Origin: KLAP211 sp964650085
Lineage (GTDB): Bacteria > Patescibacteriota > Dojkabacteria > J137
Direction: 5' to 3'
NCBI GenBank assembly: GCA_964650085.1
Contig: CAZYSE010000002.1
Coordinates: 1 to 52,255 of the forward strand
DNA length: 52,255 bases
Positions 32,889 through 41,904 of this stretch are shown here, piece after piece. A program made the translations under genes and the position numbers. The notes beneath the pieces were generated by a model. The model had not been told where the DNA came from and searched no databases. It saw only the letters and a program-made list of their open reading frames with translations. Each line of letters begins with the position of its first letter. The first letter of the stretch is position 1.

Positions 32889-33692
32889 ATGAAAAATCCT
32901 ACAAAAAAGGTAATGACTTTTTTTGCAATAGGGACGATTATGTTTTCGATGTTACAAGCGCCTGTTCATGCAGTTGCAGGACAATGGTCCTCTAAAGGAA
33001 CATCTATTTTTTACAAAGATGGCGGTGTCAGCATCGGTACAAACACACCAAGGAGCAACTTTGATGTCACCGGGGATGTTATTTTCGGAAGAGCGGGTGG
33101 ATCCAAAGTAACCATCCAAACCCCGTCAAGTGATGTTCGACTCCATACATACGGTTCACCACTAGTTATCCCTGTTGGTAGCGTTGGAATTGGAACTCTA
33201 ACACCACGTAGTAATTTTGATGTAACTGGAGACGCAATATTTGGTAGATCTGGAGGGTCAAAACTAGTTATCCAAACGCCATCGAGTGACGTGCGGCTTT
33301 ACACTTACGGTCATCCATTGGTTATTCCAGCTGGAAATGTTGGAATTGGAACTTTAATGCCTACTAAAACGTTATCGGTCAATGGAACCGTATTAGCAAA
33401 AGAAGTAATTGTCTCTACAATTGGAGCCTACTGGCCAGATTATGTTTTCGAAGAAGGGTATGACTTGATGTCTTTAGCTGAAGTAGAACAGTATATTGAA
33501 GAAAATGGACACTTACCAGGAGTGTCCCCTGCTGCTGATATTGAAGAAGATGGCCTTTCTATTGGAGAAATGCAGAGAATTCATATGGAAAAAATTGAAG
33601 AACTTACATTACATTTAATAGAAAAGGATAAAGAAATTGATGGGTTAGAAGAAAGGTTGGAGCGATTGGAATATTTACTTAGTTTAAATTAG
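32889..33692 (+). CDS. Exported fibre-like protein with Bacteroidota-type C-terminal domain
   Basis: Signal peptide about 1-28. Two copies of a 52-residue repeat follow (about 47-98 and 99-150), each opening with an IGT..PRSNFDVTGD block and ending PLVIP, plus the start of a third copy at NVGIGTLMPTKTLSVNG. The C-terminus, DYVFEEGYDLMSLAEVEQYI then HLPGVSP and GEMQRIHMEKIEELTLHLI, ends in a coiled coil; this is the tail-fibre-like domain common in Bacteroidota. Lateral transfer is likely but unproven. It leads a four-gene exported cassette. Confidence 0.8.
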   Translation: MKNPTKKVMTFFAIGTIMFSMLQAPVHAVAGQWSSKGTSIFYKDGGVSIGTNTPRSNFDVTGDVIFGRAGGSKVTIQTPSSDVRLHTYGSPLVIPVGSVGIGTLTPRSNFDVTGDAIFGRSGGSKLVIQTPSSDVRLYTYGHPLVIPAGNVGIGTLMPTKTLSVNGTVLAKEVIVSTIGAYWPDYVFEEGYDLMSLAEVEQYIEENGHLPGVSPAADIEEDGLSIGEMQRIHMEKIEELTLHLIEKDKEIDGLEERLERLEYLLSLN

Positions 33693-33698
33693 TAATAT

Positions 33699-34328
33699 AT
33701 GAATAAGAAAGCCAAATTTCTTGTAATGATACTGTTGTTGGTAGCGATTGTACCTGCGGGAATGTATACGGTTGTGGAAGGACAGGTTGTGAGTGGTAGC
33801 ATCGTTGATAATATTGATGAAGCATTAAAAAGTATAGATGTGGGATTGTACAAAGATGTTTATAAAGAAACCATTTATCCCAAAAATACTTTTGTTATCT
33901 CAAACAATAAGTTGGACATAGATGTTATCCCTTTTAGGACATCAGGTATAGAAGACCAAAGTCAGGTTCTAGATGACTTCATACTAGAAATGCACGGTGC
34001 TGCTGAAGTGCTTTCTCAATCCCACGATTCGGTTGATCCTGATATTGTAATCAGAATCTATAATCTGCATTCAAATTATTACGAGGTATTTGTACTTAAG
34101 AGTTTAGACGGCACAGCTGCAGTATTCCACGCTCAAATTCAAGCAACAGATTTAAAAAACCTACTAAATGGACACCAAAATAAAAGCCTACTAGAGATAG
34201 TTCGAAAATCAGATGCAATTCTAAGAGATTCAAAGCTAAACCTCGTAGAGCGTCAACCAAAAAAGATTTTGCAAGAGTTGCGAGACATTAATAATCAACT
34301 TAATTCTAAATTAGAAAATAGTATATGA
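33699..34328 (+). CDS. Exported protein of unknown function
   Basis: 209 residues with an N-terminal signal segment (about 5-27). The mature part has alternating strands and helices with no recognised family. It starts 6 bp after the fibre-protein stop, and its TGA overlaps the M23 peptidase start (ATGA), so it is translated from the same message. Its role may be in export or assembly of the surface cassette. Confidence 0.6.
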   Translation: MNKKAKFLVMILLLVAIVPAGMYTVVEGQVVSGSIVDNIDEALKSIDVGLYKDVYKETIYPKNTFVISNNKLDIDVIPFRTSGIEDQSQVLDDFILEMHGAAEVLSQSHDSVDPDIVIRIYNLHSNYYEVFVLKSLDGTAAVFHAQIQATDLKNLLNGHQNKSLLEIVRKSDAILRDSKLNLVERQPKKILQELRDINNQLNSKLENSI

Positions 34329-35035
34329 AAAAAATATCTATCAAAATACTAGTTTTATTTACGTTTGGAATTCTTAACGTAACCCCCATATTGGCTTCTC
34401 CTTACATGTGGCCCTCAGACGGATTTGTCGGGTATAGATTTGGTGATACAACTACATATATTAGCCCTCATACAAATCCAGATGGGTCTTTGAATAACCA
34501 TTTCCATAATGGAATTGATATCTGGTCAAATGCCAACGGTGGATGGAATGATGGTCATTCACAATCTAGTAACCCAGTTTACGCTGTAAGCTCAGGTGTA
34601 GTTATCTGGATAGGTGGAGGTGGACTAATAATTAGGAATTCAGATGAGAAGTACTCTAACTATTGGCATGTTAGAAATCTACAGGTTTCCATAGGACAAT
34701 CTGTTAATACTTCTACTGTTCTAGGTTACCAGGATAATGATGTAGTGGTGCATGTTCATGTGACTTTATCTACAACAGCTAGCGATGCAGGCCACATCGA
34801 TCCCACACCGTATTTTGAAACAAATGGATATAGTCTTCATGTTGGTAATTCGAATTTGATGCCATGGGGAACACGAATTCAGAGAGATACAGATTCGTGT
34901 GAAGTTGATGAAGCAGTACTCACAAATTTAAACATTCCAAACGGAGCAACTTTTAATTGTGGTAGCGATATTGTAACAACTATCAGGAACTCTACCTTTA
35001 TGCACGGCAGTAATGTAAGATTATATAATTATTAA
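34325..35035 (+). CDS. Exported M23-family metallopeptidase (lysostaphin fold)
   Basis: Signal peptide about 1-24. Zinc-site residues are H61 and D65 in HFHNGIDIW, the strand NPVYAVSSGVVIWIG, H115 in SNYWHVRNLQ, and the H143-V-H145 pair in VVHVHVTLST, in the order of the M23 family. A C-terminal extension (about 160-236) contains a cysteine pair, CEVDE and FNCGSD, possibly disulfide-linked. It probably cleaves peptidoglycan cross-links or another surface peptide. It is the third gene of the cassette. Confidence 0.82.
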   Translation: MKKISIKILVLFTFGILNVTPILASPYMWPSDGFVGYRFGDTTTYISPHTNPDGSLNNHFHNGIDIWSNANGGWNDGHSQSSNPVYAVSSGVVIWIGGGGLIIRNSDEKYSNYWHVRNLQVSIGQSVNTSTVLGYQDNDVVVHVHVTLSTTASDAGHIDPTPYFETNGYSLHVGNSNLMPWGTRIQRDTDSCEVDEAVLTNLNIPNGATFNCGSDIVTTIRNSTFMHGSNVRLYNY

Positions 35036-35046
35036 TTTATCAACAG

Positions 35047-35685
35047 ATGAAGAAAAAGTATTTGATCTTTGCAATTTTTACGATAATTGTATCCGCATTA
35101 ATATTAACGTTGATTTACCTGTATGCTCAAGCTAAAGAAGTAAGCCTTCAACCAATAATTAGTGGGTCAACTTCAAACCCCGAAGACAACAGCTCTGAAG
35201 CATCAAAATTCTCACTCAATATTCCCAACCTTGGATTAAACCAGGGGGGTACTCTTGAATTTGAAACAACAGATCTACCGAACAACACTACTATTACCGA
35301 AGAAAATAGTAAAATCACTTTCGAAAATGATTCATTCGAATTAATTTTATCTCTAGGTTTAGGAGAAAGTGGTGGACTTTACGATGGAATGATAAAAGAG
35401 GTTACAATAGCTAGCGGCATTAGTGGAGAAGTAGATCGTTATAAGACTACCCAGGGGCAGTTACCTATTGAAGAACTCTTCAACAATACAAACTCTAGCT
35501 ATTACTTCTACACCAACATGTATGCACAGTGTACTATCGAAGTATCTTTCTGTGGAACTGCTGAAATTTCATTCAACACCGTAAATGATTACAATTATCA
35601 AGGCCATCTAAAAGCATACTGCAATGCCTCTGAAGAATCAGTGAAGTTTTGCGACGAAATACTTGAAAACCTAAAGCTTGATTAG
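35047..35685 (+). CDS. Membrane-anchored protein of unknown function
   Basis: 212 residues. Residues 4-28 form a membrane anchor, and residues 40-80 are Ser/Asn-rich and probably flexible. The C-terminal domain is beta-rich with four cysteines (in AQCTIEVSFCGTAE and KAYCNASEE, CDEILEN), suggesting two disulfides outside the cell. No family recognised. It is 11 bp after the M23 gene and ends the cassette. Confidence 0.6.
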   Translation: MKKKYLIFAIFTIIVSALILTLIYLYAQAKEVSLQPIISGSTSNPEDNSSEASKFSLNIPNLGLNQGGTLEFETTDLPNNTTITEENSKITFENDSFELILSLGLGESGGLYDGMIKEVTIASGISGEVDRYKTTQGQLPIEELFNNTNSSYYFYTNMYAQCTIEVSFCGTAEISFNTVNDYNYQGHLKAYCNASEESVKFCDEILENLKLD

Positions 35686-35698
35686 AAAGTTTTACTAA

Positions 35699-36037
35699 CT
35701 ACTCAACCGGAAAAATCATGTCTCCCGTTTCTTTGTCAAAAATCTTAATGGCAAAGACGGGACATGATTGAGCTCCCATCAGAATAGTATCATCATCATC
35801 AAAATCACCTGAATCCGTATTAATCTCGGCCCTATTTTCGTCATTCATAAAGAAAGTAAGCGGTGCAATTACAGCACAACTTGCAGCACCAATGCACTGA
35901 TTTTTATCGTACTCTACTATAAACTTAGAATTTTCAGATGTAGCTCGATAAAGGCCTTCTCCTATTTCTTCTACAGTTATATTTCCTTTTTTAAATACTT
36001 TTTTTGCCGGAGTCACTGCTCCATTTGAATTATCCAT
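35699..36037 (-). CDS. Single-cluster ferredoxin, probably 3Fe-4S type
   Basis: 112 residues with only three cysteines in ferredoxin order: C48 and C54 in QCIGAASCAVIAP, and C92 in AQSCPVFAI. The position of the missing second cysteine is alanine, as in 3Fe-4S ferredoxins. The acidic loop DSGDFDDDDT is large. It probably carries electrons to the oxidoreductase at 29.8-30.5 kb or to SufB-dependent enzymes; that link is inference. TAAAAT lies six nt before the start. Confidence 0.82.
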   Translation of the reverse strand: MDNSNGAVTPAKKVFKKGNITVEEIGEGLYRATSENSKFIVEYDKNQCIGAASCAVIAPLTFFMNDENRAEINTDSGDFDDDDTILMGAQSCPVFAIKIFDKETGDMIFPVE

Positions 36038-36043
36038 TTTACA

Positions 36044-36049
36044 ATTTTA
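36044..36049 (-). promoter_or_regulatory. Extended -10 of the ferredoxin gene, leaderless arrangement
   Basis: TAAAAT within TGTTAAAAT on the minus strand, six nt before the ATG at 36037. Confidence 0.45.
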
Positions 36050-36124
36050 ACAAACATTGACCTAGATAAGGGTTTTTATCTTAGAATTTGGATTTCATAT
36101 CATATTATATGATAGACTATAGGA

Positions 36125-37441
36125 ATGCTTGAATTTAATCACGTATCAAAAATCTACGATAACAATATAGTTGCTGTAAACGATATTTCATTCAAAGTTA
36201 AGGACGGCGAGTTCGTTTTCCTTATCGGTGCATCCGGAAGTGGTAAAACTACAGCTATAAAATTATTAATCAGAGACGAAAACCCAACTTCTGGAGCTGT
36301 GTACTTCAAAGATAGAGACATTACAAAAATCAGCCGTTCACGAGTATATAAAGTAAGAAGAGAAATTGGCGTCATTTTCCAAGACTATAAACTTATTCAG
36401 GATAAAACCGCTTACGAAAATGTGGCTTTTGCTATGGAAGTTGCAGGAAAAAAGAATAAAGAAATTAGGGAGACAGTGCCTTATGTATTAGACATCGTTG
36501 GACTTAATCATCGATCGAGTTCTTTTCCAAGACAACTTTCTGGAGGCGAACAACAAAGAGTAGCTATTGCTAGAGCAATTTCTAATAGCCCGCAAGTTCT
36601 TATTGCAGACGAGCCTACCGGAAACTTAGATCCTTCAAGTGCATGGGATATTGTTCAAATATTAAACAAAATCAACAACTGGGGAACTACAATTATCATG
36701 TCGACTCATGGTACAGACATCGTGAACTCGTTAAACAAAAGAGTTATTCAGATGGAAAACGGTAAGATTATTAGAGATGATAATAAGGGACAGTACGAGC
36801 TAGCCCAAAAGCAACAATTTGAAGAACAAATGTCGGGAAACGCAGATGAGGTAGTGAAGAAAAAAGAGAAACTTAAAATTAAAATCGACTTTGAGGAATC
36901 CCCAGAAGAACCTGAGTTGGAAGTAGAAGAAGGATTAGAAATTGAAGCAGCTCCAAAAAGAGGAGGAATCTTTAGTTTCTTCCGAAGATCTAAGCCTGTT
37001 ACTACCAATTACAACGCTCTAGAGCAAATTTTAGGAGAACGACCTAACCCAGAACATCAAGAAGAAGTTGAAAATGAAGATCAAGATTCAGAAAATGTCG
37101 AAATTGAAAATATTGTTGAGGATCAAAAACCTGAAAAGAAGAGTACACCTAAGAAATCAGTAAAAAAGGAAGTTAAACCAAAGAAAGCAACCACAAAGAA
37201 AACTAGACCTCTGAGCATGGATGGTTCGAATGGAGAAATTCATACAGAGCTAGGCGATACTTCGCTTGACCAGTTAGACTTAGAGCCTGAATTGATAGAA
37301 GTATTAAAGGAAGCAGGTTACAATAATGTAGAGGAAATAGTTAATGATGGAGTTGAGATATTGAGTGAGAAAGTTGACCTTAGTAAAAGAGAATTATTAA
37401 AAATTGCTCGATCTATTAAATCTAGTCATACAGAAGAATAA
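36125..37441 (+). CDS. ftsE: FtsE ATPase with a charged linker and a C-terminal HhH-like domain
   Basis: FtsE powers FtsX to activate cell-wall hydrolases at division. The ABC domain (1-225) has Walker A GASGSGKTT (35-43), signature LSGGEQQRVAIARA, Walker B VLIADEPTGNLDP and H-loop MSTHGTDI. Residues about 226-375 are a charged, low-complexity linker rich in E, K and P. Residues about 383-438 (LDQLDLEPELIEVLKEAGYN and the following VEEIVNDG) resemble a helix-hairpin-helix domain of the RpoA-CTD/NusA type. Ordinary FtsE is about 220-230 residues. ftsX starts two bases after the stop. Confidence 0.88.
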   Translation: MLEFNHVSKIYDNNIVAVNDISFKVKDGEFVFLIGASGSGKTTAIKLLIRDENPTSGAVYFKDRDITKISRSRVYKVRREIGVIFQDYKLIQDKTAYENVAFAMEVAGKKNKEIRETVPYVLDIVGLNHRSSSFPRQLSGGEQQRVAIARAISNSPQVLIADEPTGNLDPSSAWDIVQILNKINNWGTTIIMSTHGTDIVNSLNKRVIQMENGKIIRDDNKGQYELAQKQQFEEQMSGNADEVVKKKEKLKIKIDFEESPEEPELEVEEGLEIEAAPKRGGIFSFFRRSKPVTTNYNALEQILGERPNPEHQEEVENEDQDSENVEIENIVEDQKPEKKSTPKKSVKKEVKPKKATTKKTRPLSMDGSNGEIHTELGDTSLDQLDLEPELIEVLKEAGYNNVEEIVNDGVEILSEKVDLSKRELLKIARSIKSSHTEE

Positions 37442-37443
37442 AC

Positions 37444-38445
37444 ATGTTCTCAAGAATATTAGCGAATACAAAAAAGCAAATTCAAAGAAGTGGCTGGGCT
37501 GGTTGGGGTTCAATCAGCGTTATGACACTTGCACTTTTGGTTGCAATTATTTTTGGTGGCCTAGCTTACTTTAGTAACCTTTGGATTCAATACATTGAAT
37601 CAAGAAGTAATATTCTTGTTTTCTTTGAAGTTGGAATGGACGAAGAGATAATCCAAGGCTTAAAAGATAAGTGGGAATTAAATCCTCAAATTAAATCAAT
37701 TACACACACCACAGAAGCAGAAGCTTACTCAATTTATGGAGATTACTCCTCAAAAGTACAACCGATTCAATATGAAGTTTTAAGCACAAATCAGTTTATA
37801 GATGGTAAATTGCCATCTAGTCTTGATATTCAAATATTTACTCTAAATGACCTCCAATCCGTTACAGATTTTGTAAAGAAAGATATTGATACCGAAGTCA
37901 AGAAACTAGAAATAATCCCTGCTGATGCGAGTAAACCAGTTGAGTATAAGTTTTCACAAGATCCGACTGTACCTCCGGTCACTTTAAGAGTCGACAGCGA
38001 AAGTTTAGACAAGTTAAGAGAAGTATTATTAACATTGAGAGTTGCTGGACTTGCTGTGATCACTCTGTTATTCGTCGTTATCTTCTTCTTCACATTCATG
38101 ACCGTAGAATTTAGGCTTTACAATCAGATGGAAGAAATTGGTGTCATGCAATTAGTCGGAGGAAGTCTCTACTTTATACGTACGCCTTATATATTTGAAG
38201 GTGCGTTTTATGGCTTCATCGGATCCCTAATATCCACGTTCTTGATAGGTACAGTCCTAATAGTTGTGTTTGTATTAAACCCAACCTCAGCGATTAGCGT
38301 GTTCTTATATGAAAACTTTGCCCGACTTCCTTGGCCACAAGTAACACCTTTTGGATGGGTTGGTGTTGTTGCTTTCGTAGGTTTTATCGGAGCGTTCATT
38401 GGAGGCTTCAGTACATGGTTCTCAATTAGAAGATATATCCGATAA
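37444..38445 (+). CDS. ftsX: FtsX permease-like division protein
   Basis: Transmits FtsE ATP hydrolysis across the membrane to peptidoglycan hydrolase regulators. 333 residues: an N-terminal helix (about 28-48), a large extracytoplasmic domain with EAEAYSIYGDYSSK, then three C-terminal helices. MEEIGVMQLVGGSLYFIRTP is the FtsX-family cytoplasmic loop. It is normal in size and two bases from ftsE. The M23 peptidase 3 kb away could be a hydrolase target, but this is not shown. Confidence 0.92.
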   Translation: MFSRILANTKKQIQRSGWAGWGSISVMTLALLVAIIFGGLAYFSNLWIQYIESRSNILVFFEVGMDEEIIQGLKDKWELNPQIKSITHTTEAEAYSIYGDYSSKVQPIQYEVLSTNQFIDGKLPSSLDIQIFTLNDLQSVTDFVKKDIDTEVKKLEIIPADASKPVEYKFSQDPTVPPVTLRVDSESLDKLREVLLTLRVAGLAVITLLFVVIFFFTFMTVEFRLYNQMEEIGVMQLVGGSLYFIRTPYIFEGAFYGFIGSLISTFLIGTVLIVVFVLNPTSAISVFLYENFARLPWPQVTPFGWVGVVAFVGFIGAFIGGFSTWFSIRRYIR

Positions 38446-38517
38446 TTAGTTCCCCTACAATACTATTTTCCAATTTCCTTTTTTAGTCATCTTTAACCCT
38501 ATCGCCCTACTTTGTCG

Positions 38518-38523
38518 TATAAT
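38518..38523 (+). promoter_or_regulatory. -10 element of cca
   Basis: TATAAT 23 nt before the ATG at 38547. The leader is short (about 17 nt) and has no Shine-Dalgarno sequence. Confidence 0.45.
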
Positions 38524-38546
38524 TGTTTTATTATTGATAACCCATA

Positions 38547-39998
38547 ATGATCGAATTTACAAAGAAAACATTTTTAGAAAATATCCCGGATTACATTATC
38601 GACATTGCTGAAACACTACAGAAAGCCCACTTTCAGTCATACTTAGTGGGAGGTAGTATTAGAGACATTCTGCTTGGCAAAACACCTCTTGATTTTGATG
38701 TAGCAACGAATGCTTATCCTGAAGAAATTCAAAAAATATTTCCAAAGAACGTTCCAACAGGAGCGAAGTTTGGAACAGTCACCGTTATTGGAACTTCTAA
38801 ATCCGGTGAAAACTATGATGTTCAAATAACCACATACAGAAACGAAGCAGATTATTTTGGTGGCAGATGGCCAGCTAAAGTTGAATTCGCAAGAACTATT
38901 GAAGAGGACTTATCTAGAAGAGACTATACAATCAATGCAATCGCGTTAGATCTACAGAACTTTGATGACACAAACAAAGATGTGACTGAATTGCTCGTAG
39001 ATCCCTTTAACGGAATTTCCGACCTAAAATCAGGTATTTTAAAAGCTGTTAGGGATCCTATGGAAAGATTGACAGAAGATGGCTTGAGAGCGGTTCGAGC
39101 GTGCAGGTTAGCATCTCAGTTGGGCTTTCAAATCGAACCTGAGACATACAAAGCTATTACCGAAACCAACCACATAACTGCTCAAGTTTCAGTAGAAAGA
39201 TTTAAAGATGAGTTAGTAAAAATACTTTATAAAAGCGCAAAACCTTCGGTTGGACTTAAACTATTAAAGGAATCTGGAATTCTAAAAATCTTTATCCCAG
39301 AACTGCTTGAGGGAATTAATGTTGTCCAGCCAGAATTCCATACCGATGATGTTTTTGAACATTCGCTAAAAACTTGTGATCTAGCAGAAGACAGAGTTAA
39401 GCTTGCAGCGCTTTTTCACGACATTGGTAAATCTAGAACTAGAATGGAAGATAATAAAGGTATTCACTTTTACGGGCATGATGTAGTTGGAGCTCAAATG
39501 ACAGAGGAAATAATGCGTAGATTGAAATTTTCTAACGAAGAAATAGAAAGGACCACACGATTAGTTCGATGGCATATGTTCTACTACCCTTCAGCTGACT
39601 GGAGAAAGTCAGAAGACGATTTGAAGAAAGGTGAAGACAAAGGCTGGACAGATGGAGCAATCAGAAGATTAATTATTAATGTTGGTGGAGAAGAAGGAAT
39701 TGACGATTTGTTACGTTTACGAATTGCAGATGCAACGTCCAACCCCAAGAATGATTTTGATCCTAAAGAGCTCGATGAATTAGCTTCCAGAGTTGCTGCT
39801 GTAAGAGCAAACGATATGGCACTTAAAATCACTGATTTAGACATCACAGGACAAGATCTTATGAGCAACTTCAATCTGGAGCCGGGTCAAAAATTAGGCG
39901 AGACTCTGAAGTATTTGCTAGAGAAAGTGCTAGATGAACCCGCATTAAACAAAAAATTGGATTTGCTACGACTTGCTAAAGATTACTTGAAACTATAG
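38547..39998 (+). CDS. cca: CCA-adding tRNA nucleotidyltransferase with HD domain
   Basis: Adds or repairs the 3'-CCA of tRNAs, which the three tRNA genes here do not encode. Motif A is LVGGSIRDILLG with DFD (49-51); RRDYTINAIA, RAVRACRLASQLGF and VSVERFKDELVKIL follow. An HD domain with ALFHDIGKSRTRMED is in the C-terminal half, as in bacterial class II enzymes with phosphohydrolase activity. Length 483 is normal. Confidence 0.95.
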   Translation: MIEFTKKTFLENIPDYIIDIAETLQKAHFQSYLVGGSIRDILLGKTPLDFDVATNAYPEEIQKIFPKNVPTGAKFGTVTVIGTSKSGENYDVQITTYRNEADYFGGRWPAKVEFARTIEEDLSRRDYTINAIALDLQNFDDTNKDVTELLVDPFNGISDLKSGILKAVRDPMERLTEDGLRAVRACRLASQLGFQIEPETYKAITETNHITAQVSVERFKDELVKILYKSAKPSVGLKLLKESGILKIFIPELLEGINVVQPEFHTDDVFEHSLKTCDLAEDRVKLAALFHDIGKSRTRMEDNKGIHFYGHDVVGAQMTEEIMRRLKFSNEEIERTTRLVRWHMFYYPSADWRKSEDDLKKGEDKGWTDGAIRRLIINVGGEEGIDDLLRLRIADATSNPKNDFDPKELDELASRVAAVRANDMALKITDLDITGQDLMSNFNLEPGQKLGETLKYLLEKVLDEPALNKKLDLLRLAKDYLKL

Positions 39999-40049
39999 CT
40001 ATAAAATTCGGGATAGCCTTACCTACTTCATTAATGAGCGGGAAAATGG

Positions 40050-40055
40050 TATAAT
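40050..40055 (+). promoter_or_regulatory. Extended -10 of the processive GT2 gene
   Basis: TGGTATAAT with 12 nt to the ATG at 40068; the predicted leader is about six nt. Confidence 0.5.
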
Positions 40056-40067
40056 TGAACACAACTT

Positions 40068-41738
40068 ATGGCAAAAAACATAAACAAAACAAACACAGAT
40101 GTATTACTGGAAAAGATACCACCACTACTTGGGGTTGCTCTTTTAATCACTCCCTTAGTTCTAAGCTTTTTCAATCCAGAACTGTCTGCAATACTAATAA
40201 TCTTATTAAACGTATTCTTCCTTTATAAATCATTCTCATTCGCAGTACTTTTCGCGATTTCCTTAGCTAGAATCCGAAGGGAGGAGTCTGTGAATTGGAG
40301 AAAAAGATTAGACTCAATTCTTGATATCAATTCTGCCCTAGCCCAAATAGAACAAAGCATTGAAGGTGCTAAAAAGCTTTCATATAAAGAGTATCTGGCT
40401 ACAAATAGTAATAAAAAAGTTTCGCGATTTCGTTTCATGCTTGATAAATACGAAACTATTAGATTCTTAAAAATTGAAAGAAATGAACTAAAACGTGTTC
40501 AACCAACCGTATCTGATTGGCGAGACATTCAACACGTGGTCATTGTTCCGCATGTCAAAGAACCTGAATCAATCTTAAGAGCTACAATGCAGCATTTAGC
40601 TGACCAAACATTTCCTGCAAAGCAAATAAGCGTAGTTTTAGCTGCAGAAGCGGCCGATCCTAATGGAGTTATCGTTTCCGAAAAGTTACGTGAAGAGTTC
40701 AAACAAATATTTTGTAACATTTGGGTAACCAATCATGTTCTTCAGGAAGGAGAAGCTGTTGGAAAATCAGCAAATATGGCTTGGGCGGGCAAAGAAGTAA
40801 CTAAACAGATTGACCTGCTGGGCTGGGACAAGAAGAGAGTTACTATAACTAGCTGTGATGCTGACTCAAAATTACCTTCAGAATATTTCTCATACCAGAC
40901 ATACCTTTTCTCAACCACTCCAGATAATGAGTACCTCTACTTCAACGGGGCTTTAGTTTTATACAACAACATTTGGAGATTACCATTCTACGCAAGAGTG
41001 AAGAACTCTATGTCTACAATTTACAACGTAGGTAGACTTGTTCGAACCGATAAACTAGTACCTTTTTCTACTTACACAACTACATTGTGGTTAATTGAAG
41101 AAATCGGTTACTGGACTCCTTGGGTAACACCAGAAGATTTCCACATGTTCTTTAAGGGCTTATTTAAATATCCAAAGAAAGTTCGAACTATTCCTATGTA
41201 TATAAAAATTATGTCCGATGCTGCTGAGGGAGAATCGCATTGGGAAACAATTAGGAACAACTATCTTCAAGAACGAAGATGGCAGTGGGGAATTTCCGAT
41301 GATGGTTGGGTTTTAAAAAATCTATTCTCAACAAAACTATCGAAACTTTCACCAAGAATGGTCTATCTTTCTGTTCATACTGTGTTTGATCACATATTTG
41401 GACCCGTAGGTTCACTTATGATATTAGTGGGAGGAAACATTCCTGCGTTAATTAGTCCTGAATTTGGCTTTACAGTATTTGGTGCAAATTTACCAAGAGT
41501 GTCCTCAAGCATTATTCAACTAACTCTATTCTGCTTTATACCTGTAATAATTTTGGATATTTTCCTAAAGCCAAGTGCAAATCATAATATTATAAGCCGA
41601 ATTAAGCATCTTCTGGAATGGGTGACACAACCCTTCGTTGGCTTTATACTGTCCGTTCTACCAGGTCTAGAGGCTCACACAAGGCTTATTTTTGGTAGAT
41701 ACCTTGAGTACTACGTTACTAAGAAGAAAGGCGAATAA
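40068..41738 (+). CDS. Membrane-bound processive family 2 glycosyltransferase
   Basis: Two N-terminal helices (about 15-60) precede a GT-A domain: HVVIVPHVKEPESILRATMQ, the acidic motif TSCDADSKLP, WVTPEDFHMFFKG with the ED pair, and QERRWQWG, the QxxRW motif of processive synthases. Two or three further helices follow. Length 556. Such enzymes polymerise and export a surface polysaccharide in one protein. The product is unknown; the gene stands alone with its own promoter and a hairpin terminator. Confidence 0.82.
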   Translation: MAKNINKTNTDVLLEKIPPLLGVALLITPLVLSFFNPELSAILIILLNVFFLYKSFSFAVLFAISLARIRREESVNWRKRLDSILDINSALAQIEQSIEGAKKLSYKEYLATNSNKKVSRFRFMLDKYETIRFLKIERNELKRVQPTVSDWRDIQHVVIVPHVKEPESILRATMQHLADQTFPAKQISVVLAAEAADPNGVIVSEKLREEFKQIFCNIWVTNHVLQEGEAVGKSANMAWAGKEVTKQIDLLGWDKKRVTITSCDADSKLPSEYFSYQTYLFSTTPDNEYLYFNGALVLYNNIWRLPFYARVKNSMSTIYNVGRLVRTDKLVPFSTYTTTLWLIEEIGYWTPWVTPEDFHMFFKGLFKYPKKVRTIPMYIKIMSDAAEGESHWETIRNNYLQERRWQWGISDDGWVLKNLFSTKLSKLSPRMVYLSVHTVFDHIFGPVGSLMILVGGNIPALISPEFGFTVFGANLPRVSSSIIQLTLFCFIPVIILDIFLKPSANHNIISRIKHLLEWVTQPFVGFILSVLPGLEAHTRLIFGRYLEYYVTKKKGE

Positions 41739-41741
41739 ACA

Positions 41742-41775
41742 ATCAAAGTTTTAAGCTATAAGCTAGAAGTTCGAA
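41742..41775 (+). repeat. Heptamer-like repeat after the GT2 gene
   Basis: AAGTTTT, AAGCTAT, AAGCTAG and AAGTTCG units in 7-bp phase. It shares GCTAGAAGTTCGAAA with the array at 9107-9180. Confidence 0.5.
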
Positions 41776-41810
41776 AACAAGACGGTGGTTCACTTACTCT
41801 TTGATATTGG

Positions 41811-41834
41811 TCCGGCACTTGATGTCGGATTTTT
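41811..41834 (+). terminator. Intrinsic terminator of the GT2 gene
   Basis: TCCGGCA (41811-41817)/TGTCGGA (41823-41829), a seven-bp stem with one G-T pair and a five-base loop, followed by TTTTT. Confidence 0.65.
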
Positions 41835-41859
41835 AATCTTCTAACCTTTAATCTTTTTT

Positions 41860-41896
41860 TAGATATTTGGATTTGGAATTTGGAGATTGGAATTTA
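41860..41896 (+). repeat. Heptameric intergenic repeat
   Basis: GATATTT, GGATTTG, GAATTTG, GAGATTG and GAATTTA run in phase just downstream of tRNA-Cys. Confidence 0.65.
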
Positions 41897-41904
41897 TTTT
41901 ATTA

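Noticed and set aside
33029..33350. CRISPR-like or satellite repeat
   Set aside because: The 156-bp units are in frame, diverged at synonymous sites and encode the 52-residue fibre repeats; there are no short spacers between direct repeats.
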